Below, one piece after another: positions 26,277 through 35,367 of a DNA stretch of 64,000 bases. Each line of letters begins with the position of its first letter. Position 1 is the first letter of the stretch. A program made the position numbers and the translations under genes. This DNA comes from Pseudomonadota bacterium (GTDB lineage: Bacteria > Bdellovibrionota > UBA1018): the NCBI GenBank assembly GCA_027485695.1, contig JAIXQO010000001.1, positions 62,001 to 126,000 on the forward strand, in the 5' to 3' direction. The notes below the pieces were generated by a model, which worked only from the letters and a program-made list of their open reading frames with translations, was not told the origin of the DNA and made no database searches.

Positions 26277-27569
26277 ATGACGAACCCTAGCGGAAATTCT
26301 GAAAACTTCACTCTCCATGATTTTTATAAGATCAGTGGATCCACGCTCGAGGAGCGAGTCGCCCCGTTTTCAGACGTCATTCGTGATTACAACGCCAAAG
26401 GCTACACCATGTATTCTCGGGAGGTCATCGGATCTCCTGGACCGCGTGTTAGTGTCCGCGACCCTCTTACTGGCACTATCCGCGAAATGATCATGATGGG
26501 ATCCAACGACTATCTCGGGCTTTCCCATCACCCTTTGGTGAAGAATCGCGTGATCGAAACCGTTCAGAACAATGGTGTCGGCATGGGCGGTCCTCCGCTT
26601 TTGAACGGGATGAGTGAAACTCACCGAAAGCTCGAGCGCGCACTTGCTCGCCTCAAGTCCCAAGAAGACTCGTTGATTTTTGCAAGCGGGTTTCAAGCGA
26701 ACTTAGGTTGGACGAACGCACTCCTTCGAAGTGGCGACGTCGTGATTTTTGACGAACTCAATCACGCCAGCTTTTTTGATGGGCTGGCTGCCACTCGGGC
26801 TACCAGAAAAATTCGCGCTCACTCCTTCGCTCACAACGACTTGAGCGACCTCGAAGAAATGTTGAGACGCGCTCAAGAAAAACGCGGCGCTGACGGTCAA
26901 ATCTTCGTCATGGTCGAAGGCGTCTATTCGATGGATGGCGATCTCTGCCCACTTGCTCAGGTTTGCGACCTTTGCGAAAAATACGGCGCTACTCTCGTTG
27001 TCGATGATGCTCACGGCACCGGCGTGATCGGAGAACATGGCGGCGGCGCGTCCGACTATTACGGCGTCAGCGAACGCGTTGGCCTCTCGGTCGGTACTTT
27101 TAGCAAGACGTTTGGAGTGACGGGTGGATTCATCTCCGCAAGCTCCAAGGTTGTCGACTATCTACGGTTCTTCTCGCGATCCTATATTTTCTCTGCTCAC
27201 TTGCCGCAGTCGATCGCGGCAGCCGTACTCACGGGCTGTGAGATCATCCACGAGCAACCCGAACTCCGCCAAAAACTTCGAAACAACGTCGAGTACTTCG
27301 TGGAGGGACTACGCCGATTAGGGCTCGAAGTGAATTCAACCTCGGCGATCGTTCCAATCCGCACGCCACAGCCGATTGATCTACGCCTCCTCAATCGCGC
27401 GCTCCACGAGCGTGGTCTGTTCGTGAACCCGATCGAGTACCCTGCGGTCTCGTTATCAGAACAGCGAATTCGTGTGAGCCTCATGGCAACTCATACTCAG
27501 GCGGATCTCGACGAAGCGATTGGAATCATCCGCGACTGCGGACGAGAACACGGATTGATCGCCCGATAA
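26277..27569 (+). CDS. Alpha-oxoamine synthase (serine palmitoyltransferase / KBL / AONS-like)
   Basis: MMGSNDYLGLSHHP, VVDDAHGTGVIGEHG, SVGTFSKTFGVTGGFI (PLP Lys), SLMATHTQADLDEA. Confidence 0.88.
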   Translation: MTNPSGNSENFTLHDFYKISGSTLEERVAPFSDVIRDYNAKGYTMYSREVIGSPGPRVSVRDPLTGTIREMIMMGSNDYLGLSHHPLVKNRVIETVQNNGVGMGGPPLLNGMSETHRKLERALARLKSQEDSLIFASGFQANLGWTNALLRSGDVVIFDELNHASFFDGLAATRATRKIRAHSFAHNDLSDLEEMLRRAQEKRGADGQIFVMVEGVYSMDGDLCPLAQVCDLCEKYGATLVVDDAHGTGVIGEHGGGASDYYGVSERVGLSVGTFSKTFGVTGGFISASSKVVDYLRFFSRSYIFSAHLPQSIAAAVLTGCEIIHEQPELRQKLRNNVEYFVEGLRRLGLEVNSTSAIVPIRTPQPIDLRLLNRALHERGLFVNPIEYPAVSLSEQRIRVSLMATHTQADLDEAIGIIRDCGREHGLIAR

Positions 27570-27582
27570 AGGCGACATCAGA

Positions 27583-28212
27583 TTATTTCACTTTTCCTTG
27601 AAGGTAGGCTGCCATCATCTCCGCCGTATTGCGGACATTGATTTTCGCCATGATGTTCGACCGATGGCTTTTGACGGTTTCGGATGAACACTTCAGAATA
27701 TTTGCGATCTCCCGACTTGTGTGACCTTTGGCGATCCACTCAAGTACCTCGTACTCTCTCGGTGTCAGAGAAGGACGAGTCGAGACTTGACTCAGTAATT
27801 TTTCGACGGCCGGATCCACATAAGGAATTCCGGTGTTATCGTGCGCAGCTTTGAAAATCGATCTTAGGTTCTCTACAGAGTGTGTTTTTTGCAGCAGTGC
27901 TTGCACTCGGTACTGAAGTACTTGTCTTAAGATCGCAGGATTATCACAATTCGTCAGCACGATGATCTTCAGTGCCGGCGCGATTTCCCGAATCATGCGA
28001 ATGATTTCTATGCCTGAAAAATCGGGAAGTCCCAGATCCAACACCAAAACATCCGGCATCCGTTTCTTGATCTCATCGAGCGCCTCATTCCCACTCCCAG
28101 TCTTTCTGAGATTGAATGGCTCTGGATGAGAGCTTCGTAGAACATATTCGACGCCCATTTGACAAATCGGATGGTCGTCGCACAGGAGAATATCTTTGAT
28201 GGGTTGTGACAT
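27583..28212 (-). CDS. NarL/FixJ-type response regulator (REC + LuxR HTH)
   Basis: LLCDDHPICQMG, VLVLDLGLPDFSG, LTPREYEVLEWIAKGHTSREIANILKCSSETVKSHRSNIMAKI. Confidence 0.93.
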   Translation of the reverse strand: MSQPIKDILLCDDHPICQMGVEYVLRSSHPEPFNLRKTGSGNEALDEIKKRMPDVLVLDLGLPDFSGIEIIRMIREIAPALKIIVLTNCDNPAILRQVLQYRVQALLQKTHSVENLRSIFKAAHDNTGIPYVDPAVEKLLSQVSTRPSLTPREYEVLEWIAKGHTSREIANILKCSSETVKSHRSNIMAKINVRNTAEMMAAYLQGKVK

Positions 28213-28432
28213 TTCTTTTCATATTGTAGTCACAACTCTCAACGAGATTCCATGACGAGAAAAAATTTCATCGTCACCCAAAGTGGGGATCCTACCTAGA
28301 CATTACTTAGATTTTTTTTGATTCGTCAAAATTTCCTCACGGATTCTTTGAAGATCAATATTCTCTATATAATATACAGGATTTTTTGAACGCATTTGAC
28401 CCTCCGTCTTGATCTCCACTAACATGGAAATC

Positions 28433-29809
28433 ATGTTCAAAAAATTTCTCGTGATCGCTCTGCTCGCTGGATCGTTTTCTCTATCGGCTCAATCCGCGGA
28501 TCCAGGCACCATTTTTTCATCTGATTTTTCAGTCGGGGCAAGCCTCAAACATAAAAATCTACCTTCTTGCGATTGGGAAAAGCCTTTTTCAATGCGAACC
28601 AAGAGACTCTGCGCGGATGCGGGTGCCGGGACAGGGCTATATATCTCCAACAACGTTTCTTCTCTAAAACAGTTTCCCGCTTATTCACTCGCTAATCCCT
28701 CGATACACCATACCTATCTTTGGGTGGACTCCAATTCGATCATCCAAGGCGTGCAGATTTGGACAGAGAGTTCTGGCCACAACTACATGCTCAGTTATTT
28801 GATAAAAAATTATGGAGAGCCTGAACGATCCAAAGAGGTGATCGGATCTTTTTTAGGCTCAGAATTCGACAAAACCGGAAAACCCGTTTCCTCTGAATAC
28901 AAGTGGAACAAGGGTGACTACCGCTTGATCTATCGCCCCTATCAATCGAGTCGTGACTACCGGATGGGAACCGTCATTCTTGAAAACGATATCGGAAAAA
29001 AACTGCGAGAAGAATTCGCGCCCGATTCCCGCGAGAAGCAAGCAGAGCGCGCCGCTCAGCAGAAACCGCAGTCCAAGAAGATCTGCTTGGATGGTATCTG
29101 TATCGGAGATTCACCGGACTCTCTTCCGGCGGGCTTAAAGTGGGAGTTTGCGCGTCCGGAAGACTATCGCGACCTCTTGGTCCCATTAAAAGAAGCAAAA
29201 GCTGAATGGGAAAAGTCAGCTGCCCAAGCCAAGAAAGAGGGATGGGAACGTCCGGATGATTTTATGGTCCGCAATGCGCAAGGCGATATCGACAACGCCG
29301 TCAAAGAGCTCAAACGCATTTACCCGAGTGGGGACACTTCCGCGATCCAAGAGCTTGCCCGCCGCTTCTCTTCGAGTAGTGGCGAGTTCGAGGGAAATTA
29401 CTTAAAGCTCAGCGACATTCCACTGCTCAAGAAATTGAAATTTGCTTGTGATGAAAAGGTTTGGGCGTTTCGTTATGTGACGAAAAGCGGCTATCCAACC
29501 GAGGTTTTGGTTGGATACGGAGTCGAGGATGAGAAAAATGGCTCACAAAAGCTGCGAGTCGACGCCATTATTCGAAAATATCCCGAAATTCGAAGCGAAA
29601 CGGAGCTCTTCAATCACGTGACGGCGCTTGAGAAAGCGGTGGGGGCGGAGATATCTTTTGGAAACAAACAAACGCTCGCTGAGTATCCCGTACAACTGTC
29701 CTATTCGTTCGACCGACTACAGATCAATTCTAGAAACTACATCCGCTATTTCCAAAGAGACCATTTGGCAAAACATCCGGGTTGCTCTAAACGCGTATCG
29801 GTTGAATAG
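28433..29809 (+). CDS. Hypothetical secreted protein
   Basis: Internal start gives signal peptide MFKKFLVIALLAGSFSLSAQSA; no family recognised. Confidence 0.65.
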   Translation: MFKKFLVIALLAGSFSLSAQSADPGTIFSSDFSVGASLKHKNLPSCDWEKPFSMRTKRLCADAGAGTGLYISNNVSSLKQFPAYSLANPSIHHTYLWVDSNSIIQGVQIWTESSGHNYMLSYLIKNYGEPERSKEVIGSFLGSEFDKTGKPVSSEYKWNKGDYRLIYRPYQSSRDYRMGTVILENDIGKKLREEFAPDSREKQAERAAQQKPQSKKICLDGICIGDSPDSLPAGLKWEFARPEDYRDLLVPLKEAKAEWEKSAAQAKKEGWERPDDFMVRNAQGDIDNAVKELKRIYPSGDTSAIQELARRFSSSSGEFEGNYLKLSDIPLLKKLKFACDEKVWAFRYVTKSGYPTEVLVGYGVEDEKNGSQKLRVDAIIRKYPEIRSETELFNHVTALEKAVGAEISFGNKQTLAEYPVQLSYSFDRLQINSRNYIRYFQRDHLAKHPGCSKRVSVE

Positions 29810-29824
29810 AACGGTGGTAGTCGA

Positions 29825-30298
29825 ATGAAGCATGCGAGCACCGCTGTTTGGTTGGGATTCTTTCTACTCTTTGTCGGGGTAGGATTCGCATCAACACGTA
29901 TTCGAGGTAAAAAGATGAGCCCAACTAAGCGATCAGACTACGTACTCGCGACCACTCAAGTTCCGGCTCAATACGCGGTACCTTTTGGTCAGCGGAGTGA
30001 GCCAGGACAATCGTTTCAGTTCCCGGATTTCATTCTCGCCCATCGTTACTGGCGCGACCTAAATGCAGAAGAGCAGCGGCAAAAAGATCAATCGAACGCC
30101 GAAGGCATCGACGGAGGCGCTTCCATGACGGCGCCGTTCAATGGGTTTGAAGTCAGAAGCCTAGACGGAAAATCGCTCGATACCCTCGAGCTCTCGATTT
30201 TGCCCTATGCATCGGAACACCTCACCGTGAATGGTAAAAAATTCATGCTGCGCAATGACCAAGATACCGACAAACAGTGGGTCGTTCGTCAGTACTAA
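29825..30298 (+). CDS. Hypothetical small membrane-anchored/secreted protein
   Basis: 157 aa, N-terminal hydrophobic segment AVWLGFFLLFVGVGFAST; follows the upstream ORF by 15 bp. Confidence 0.6.
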   Translation: MKHASTAVWLGFFLLFVGVGFASTRIRGKKMSPTKRSDYVLATTQVPAQYAVPFGQRSEPGQSFQFPDFILAHRYWRDLNAEEQRQKDQSNAEGIDGGASMTAPFNGFEVRSLDGKSLDTLELSILPYASEHLTVNGKKFMLRNDQDTDKQWVVRQY

Positions 30299-30308
30299 TC
30301 CTACCTCT

Positions 30309-30365
30309 ACCAAAAAACAAAAAGGGGAACTGCCGCAAGGCAGGTTCCCCTTTTTGTTTTTTGGT
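30309..30365. terminator. Bidirectional intrinsic terminator
   Basis: ACCAAAAAACAAAAAGGGGAAC-TGCCGCAAGGCAG-GTTCCCCTTTTTGTTTTTTGGT, near-perfect inverted repeat with A- and T-tracts between convergent genes. Confidence 0.85.
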
Positions 30366-30485
30366 GGCGGAGAGAGAGAGACGCGAGGGCGGCGAAACGA
30401 TCCGGTGGATCGTTTTGAAGACACGCGTGCCCGAGAGATCGCGAAGCGAGCCTCACAGGGATTCGAATCGAAATCCTCCCCTACT

Positions 30486-30534
30486 GAAAAACAAAAAGGG
30501 AACCGCCGTGAGGCAGGTTCCCTTTTTGTTTTTC
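30486..30534. terminator. Intrinsic terminator 3' of tRNA-Ser (second copy of the 30309 hairpin)
   Basis: GAAAAACAAAAAGGGAACC-GCCGTGAGGCA-GGTTCCCTTTTTGTTTTTC. Confidence 0.85.
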
Positions 30535-30536
30535 GG

Positions 30537-30626
30537 TGGCGGAGAGAGAGAGATTCGAACTCTCGAACGATGTTACTCGTTGCACCCTTAGCAAGGGTGT
30601 GGTTTCGGCCACTCACCCATCTCTCC
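30537..30626 (-). tRNA. tRNA-Ser (GCT anticodon), CCA encoded
   Basis: Reverse complement GGAGAGATGGGTGAGTGGCCGAAACCACACCCTTGCTAAGGGTGCAACGAGTAACATCGTTCGAGAGTTCGAATCTCTCTCTCTCCGCCA: acceptor GGAGAGA/TCTCTCC, anticodon loop TTGCTAA, long variable arm, GTTCGAATC T-loop. Confidence 0.93.
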
Positions 30627-30872
30627 GCAGGTCTCTTCCGATAGACCTTTACCCTACCAAAACGGACCTATACGGGCAAAGGGAAAGTCGGCCAAAACTG
30701 CCGACCTTTGGCCGAAAACTCCGTTCAAACGCCGATTTAACTCCGTTTACACGCCCTTTTCCCCCATTTCACCCGGCAATTCTGACCGATTGCGACAACC
30801 ATTATGAAAAAGCGAAAATTCTCTAATGAGGTCCAAGCGTTCTGCCAGATCTCACACCGATCAAGGGGGTTT

Positions 30873-32255
30873 ATGCTGACGACGCAACTTGAACAGTTTT
30901 TAAAATCCGCGCAGGAGCTCGAGAATCAACTCCAAGATGAGCGCAGAAAAAATCAGCGCATCGCGCGTGACTACCTACAGACACGCCACACCCTGGAGTC
31001 GGCGGTCAAACAACTTCAAGAACGGCTACGTTCACGCGAAACCTTGCTTCAAACCGTTCAACAGTCGTCGCAAGGCTATCAGCAAAAAGAAAAACAGTAC
31101 GAACAGATGATCGCCAATCTGCGCGCGCGCGACGAGCAGATGCAGAAATCAATCGACGAGCTCCGCAGACTGAATCACGAAAAAGGTCTCGCTCTCCAGA
31201 CCCAAGGCTCCAAGTCGGTCGCAATCGAAGAGGAACTCTCCCACTATAAGTCCGCGTGGCCACAAGTGATGGAGCGAGACACCGAAGCGCGTAAGATTCT
31301 CGCCGAACGTGAAAAATGGCTAGAACAGGCCAACTCACACCGAGTGAAAAACGAGGAGCTGAGGAAAATAGCCCAAGCCCAGGCTGAGAGAATCGCCCTT
31401 CAGGAACGGCACCTCGCTGACTATCAAAAAGAACTTCAGAGCGCGCTGATTCGTCTTCAAAGTTCGGAGACGAAATTCAGTCAGATTCAAAAAGAGTATC
31501 AGCTCGCGCAACAGAACAAGAAATCGTTGGATGCCGAGATTCAGCAGGTCCGTACTCACCTAGAAGAGAAGTTCAAATGGGAAGTCGCAACCGAGCGCGA
31601 AAAGATCAAAGCGGAACTTGAAAAAGACGCTGCGCTCGATCGCGAACGTTTCCGGGAACTCAGCCGCAAGGCGATTCAAGGTGAGATCGACCGCCTGATG
31701 AATCATGAACGAGCCCGCCACCGCGCACTATCAGAAGAGCTCGAAGAATCCCAACGCTCCCTCCATGCGCTGAGGTCCCAGACCGCGGCTCTTGAGCAAG
31801 AGCTTCGAACCTCCCAGGATCGCCTAAGAAAATCGATCGAAGAAACAGCCCAGGCCGATGAGAATCGTCGTCGCGAACACGCGAGTGAAATTCGCCGCAA
31901 AGACGAGTGGGCTGAGAATCTCGAACAAGAGAATCAGTCGCTCCATGAAGCTCAGCGAAACGCTGTGCTAAAAATCGAATCGCTCGAGAATCGTCTCAAT
32001 GAAATCGAATCGCAGAACCATGTATCGGATGAGCAGTCGACTCGACTCATTTCGCAACTCGATGAAACGAAAAAACAAGCCTCACGTGCGCTGGTCCTAG
32101 AGCGCCTGAAACACGATCAATCCATTGCTGCACTTCAGGCGAGAATCGATCGATTGGAGCGAGAAGCCCACCAAATCACTCGAATCGAAGATATGGATTC
32201 CGAAGAGGAATCCGCCGAGATCTGGACCGCAATGCCGGTCCTGATTGAACATTAA
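30873..32255 (+). CDS. Coiled-coil protein, function unknown
   Basis: 460 aa from internal ATG (track start 30804); almost entirely Glu/Lys/Arg/Gln-rich heptad-like helix. Confidence 0.75.
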   Translation: MLTTQLEQFLKSAQELENQLQDERRKNQRIARDYLQTRHTLESAVKQLQERLRSRETLLQTVQQSSQGYQQKEKQYEQMIANLRARDEQMQKSIDELRRLNHEKGLALQTQGSKSVAIEEELSHYKSAWPQVMERDTEARKILAEREKWLEQANSHRVKNEELRKIAQAQAERIALQERHLADYQKELQSALIRLQSSETKFSQIQKEYQLAQQNKKSLDAEIQQVRTHLEEKFKWEVATEREKIKAELEKDAALDRERFRELSRKAIQGEIDRLMNHERARHRALSEELEESQRSLHALRSQTAALEQELRTSQDRLRKSIEETAQADENRRREHASEIRRKDEWAENLEQENQSLHEAQRNAVLKIESLENRLNEIESQNHVSDEQSTRLISQLDETKKQASRALVLERLKHDQSIAALQARIDRLEREAHQITRIEDMDSEEESAEIWTAMPVLIEH

Positions 32256-32260
32256 GCGAA

Positions 32261-33223
32261 TTATCCCGCCCTTTTAACGAGACACATCTCAGCAACCTGA
32301 GCTTCTGGGCGGATTTCGGACAAGATTCTCCAGAATTCTTCGAGAGTACGAGCTTCGATCTTTTCGCCGGAGTCCAAGATGATATCAACCCGAGGATTAT
32401 CAATTTCGCCGATGATCACGCGATTCAGGTAGCGATCCGATTCGATAAACTGCCGTTTGAGTTCATCGATCACTTTCGGGAACTTTTTCCCGCGAAGTAC
32501 TCGTGGGCGAGCTTTTTCATCGAGGTATTCAAGTTGATCGAAGGTTCCGAAACGGGCCGGACCAAAGACTTCTGCAATCACCGCAGCTAAATTCCCTGAG
32601 ATACGACTATTGAAGAACAGATCGTTGGATATTTTGCGCAATCCACCGTTCAATTGACCGTTGCGACCACGAAAAATCCCCCCCTGGTCAATTCGGTCCA
32701 AATAACAATGGATCAACCCTTCGAGGCCATGAATGTTCGGGTAGCGTCGCTTGAGTTCAGATTCGTAGTGCGTTTTCCACCAACTCCCCGGAATAGACGG
32801 TCCGTCATGACCGACAATCGACCCAAGGATTCGGCGCCAGCGAACGCTGGAGACATCACGTTTTTTTCGAAGATCGTTCCCGTAGATCATACTGATGCGA
32901 GCATGGTCGAGGAATGCTTTGAATCGATCGTTTCCGTATCTGCCAATATAGCGATCTTGAACGTGTTTTTCTTTGCCTAAGTCCGAAAGATAGATCGCCG
33001 CCACGAGAACATCCGGGTCGCAGCCGCAAGTCACCAGGTTCTCGCGGTGACCACGGAGCGTCTTCACCATCCGGAGAACGTGTTTGAGGTTCTCATTTCT
33101 TCGGGTCGGACCCGTTTTTCGGTATTCCAATAGGATGTCCATGACGAACATCCGCATCGTCGGATCTAAAACCAGTTTCGCAGGGCGGGTACGGGCGTTT
33201 TCCATCTCTAAAGAAATCGGCAA
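32261..33223 (-). CDS. Hypothetical protein, possibly HD-domain-like
   Basis: 320 aa; HVLRMVKTLRGH...LVAAIYLSDLGKE...SIVGHDGP gives a weak HD-like pattern. Confidence 0.55.
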   Translation of the reverse strand: MPISLEMENARTRPAKLVLDPTMRMFVMDILLEYRKTGPTRRNENLKHVLRMVKTLRGHRENLVTCGCDPDVLVAAIYLSDLGKEKHVQDRYIGRYGNDRFKAFLDHARISMIYGNDLRKKRDVSSVRWRRILGSIVGHDGPSIPGSWWKTHYESELKRRYPNIHGLEGLIHCYLDRIDQGGIFRGRNGQLNGGLRKISNDLFFNSRISGNLAAVIAEVFGPARFGTFDQLEYLDEKARPRVLRGKKFPKVIDELKRQFIESDRYLNRVIIGEIDNPRVDIILDSGEKIEARTLEEFWRILSEIRPEAQVAEMCLVKRAG

Positions 33224-33311
33224 TTCATGAGGATAGGTTTAGTGAGTTTGCCGTCATAATCCGCTGTAATGGGCGATTAGTTTTTGACGTCGCTCTAGTG
33301 CGACGAATGCC

Positions 33312-33355
33312 AAAAAAAAAGTGGTGCCGGACTCCTTTCGGAAGTCAGGCACCAC
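33312..33355 (-). terminator. Intrinsic terminator of the carboxy-terminal protease gene
   Basis: GTGGTGCC...GGCACCAC hairpin followed on the minus strand by a T9 tract. Confidence 0.8.
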
Positions 33356-33378
33356 CGTCTTCATTGCACGAGCTTGAT

Positions 33379-35367
33379 CTAGGGTTTGGAGGAAACCTGG
33401 ATGGGGCCTGCACCTTTGGAATTGAGGATCCAGTCCGTCAAGATATTGACACCTTCGGAAACCAGCGGAGCTTGGGTTTCCTTGATCTTGGCTTTTCGGG
33501 ACTTCTCTTTGCCTTTGTCGTCTTTCTTCTTGGACTCTTCTTCTGCAGCCTTCTTACGAAGGTCTGCGAGCTTCACGACGCCTTTGTTCTTCTGAGATTC
33601 CTCGATCGACTTGGAGATCTCAGTGAACTTCTCGTCCTTGGAGACGCGTTCAGAGGACTTCTTCTTGAGTGTCGCAACGAGTTCGCCGGTGACGGGTTCC
33701 CAGGCTTTTCCCGTATCCGAGGCGTTGGCATCGGTACCGAGGAAACTCGTGATCTTCTGTGGAGGAAGCGAGTAGTCCATGGACTTCTCGCCGATGTCCT
33801 CATGAGTGAAGACCGACGGCAACTCAATATCGCTGTTCACGCCTTTGTGCTGAGTCGATTCGCCCGCAGGAATAAAGAACATTCCCGTCGAGACCTTCAT
33901 TGCACCCAAGCCCTGTGGCAAGTCGGAGACGACCTGCACAGTACCTTTGCCGAAAGTATGGTCGCCGCCCACGATCAGCGCGCGCTTATAGTCCTTGAGT
34001 GCGCCCGCTAGAATCTCAGACGCGGAGGCGCTGAGACGGCTCGTCAATACGACCACTGGTCCGTTGTAAACGACGTCATCGTCACGGTCGGAGAGGACTT
34101 CGACTTTTTCGTCGAACCCTTTGGTCGCTACCACGGCGCCTTTGCGAATGAAGAGGCCCGCAATACGAACCGCGTCCTCGAGTAGTCCGCCGCCGTTTCT
34201 AGATAGATCGAGCACGATTCCTTCGACTTTGTTCTTCTTGGCCTCGAGGAGCAGCGTTTTCATGTCGTTGTAACTCGAACGACCTTCCTTACCACCACCG
34301 CCGTAGAATGACGGCAAGTCGATCACGCCGACTTTGAGTTCTTTGTCGCCCACCTTGCGGGTTTCATAGGTGATCTTGGCGGCCGATTCTTTGATATCGA
34401 TCTTGTCACGAACGATGCTCACCTGAAGCGTCTTGTTACCATCTCCTTGGCGAAGGATGGTCAGCGTGACTTTGCTTCCTTTTTTGCCGCGGATCATTTT
34501 CACGACGTCTTTGAGATCCATGTCGATGACGGAAACCGATGGTTTGCCGTCTTGGGCAACGGCCATGATCTTATCCTTGGTCTGGATCGTCTTGGCTCGA
34601 TCAGCTGCACCACCCGGGATGACTTCTTCGACAACCGTGAATCCGTCCTGTGAGGACAGCGACGCTCCGATTCCCTCGAGCGAAAGTTGCATCTGGATCC
34701 GGAACTCTTCTAACGTGTCGGCTGACATGTAGCTCGAGTGCGGGTCTAGCGCGAGCGCAAAACTCTCCGCGAAATCCACGTAGCGATCCTGGGATTTCTT
34801 CTCTTTCATCCGCTTGAGAACGAGTTCGTAACTATGAACAACGTTCTTCTTGGCTTCGGGAAGCTTGGTCTTAGAGAGCAAGTAGTTTGAGATTTGGAAA
34901 TTGATCATTGCCGCTAAGGTTTTCTTCTTCTCGGCTAGGTCTTTTGGGTATTTGCGTTTCTCGGGGTCGGTCACGAGTTCCACGTTCTCGTCGAGCGCAT
35001 ATTTTTCACCGAGAAGTTCCTTGGCATAGGCTTCGTTCTCAGTCGCGCGCGTGACCATCAGATCCTGGACTTCATCAAGCTTCGAGCAGTCTCCCGCCTC
35101 TGCAGACTTGAAGGTCGCCACGAGATCTTTTTTCAGTTTCGTGACATCCGCATCCAGGAGCAACGTCTTGGAAGGATCAAGTCCCTTGATGAACTGATCG
35201 ACCGTATGCGATCGAATATCATTGGTGAGTTCCTTGTTCACGTAGTGAAATCTGAGGAACAGTTGGAAGAGCTGTGGCATTACCGCGCAGCTGAGTTGAG
35301 CAGCGCTCGCAGGCAAAACCGGGAACGCGAACAATAGAGCCAAAGTCAGAATCCAGCGTTTCATCAA
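33379..35367 (-). CDS. prc: Carboxy-terminal processing (tail-specific) protease, Prc/CtpA family
   Basis: PDZ region GIGASLSSQDGFTVVEEVIPGGAADRA, catalytic SRLSASASEILAGALKDYKRALIVGGDHTFGKGTVQ; N-terminal Tsp-like region; signal peptide. Confidence 0.9.
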   Translation of the reverse strand: MMKRWILTLALLFAFPVLPASAAQLSCAVMPQLFQLFLRFHYVNKELTNDIRSHTVDQFIKGLDPSKTLLLDADVTKLKKDLVATFKSAEAGDCSKLDEVQDLMVTRATENEAYAKELLGEKYALDENVELVTDPEKRKYPKDLAEKKKTLAAMINFQISNYLLSKTKLPEAKKNVVHSYELVLKRMKEKKSQDRYVDFAESFALALDPHSSYMSADTLEEFRIQMQLSLEGIGASLSSQDGFTVVEEVIPGGAADRAKTIQTKDKIMAVAQDGKPSVSVIDMDLKDVVKMIRGKKGSKVTLTILRQGDGNKTLQVSIVRDKIDIKESAAKITYETRKVGDKELKVGVIDLPSFYGGGGKEGRSSYNDMKTLLLEAKKNKVEGIVLDLSRNGGGLLEDAVRIAGLFIRKGAVVATKGFDEKVEVLSDRDDDVVYNGPVVVLTSRLSASASEILAGALKDYKRALIVGGDHTFGKGTVQVVSDLPQGLGAMKVSTGMFFIPAGESTQHKGVNSDIELPSVFTHEDIGEKSMDYSLPPQKITSFLGTDANASDTGKAWEPVTGELVATLKKKSSERVSKDEKFTEISKSIEESQKNKGVVKLADLRKKAAEEESKKKDDKGKEKSRKAKIKETQAPLVSEGVNILTDWILNSKGAGPIQVSSKP

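Noticed and set aside
28345-28373. Possible sigma70 promoter (TATAAT at 28368) upstream of the 28433 gene
   Set aside because: A clean -10 exists but no -35 with proper 16-18 bp spacing (TTGAAG is 14 bp away); not reported as a feature.
30161-30644. ORFs across the tRNA/terminator region (30161-30616, 30231-30644, 30277-30591)
   Set aside because: They translate the tRNA-Ser and repeated terminators; RNA explanation is far stronger.
33298-34011. 237-aa plus-strand ORF
   Set aside because: Antisense to the well-supported Prc/CtpA protease gene.
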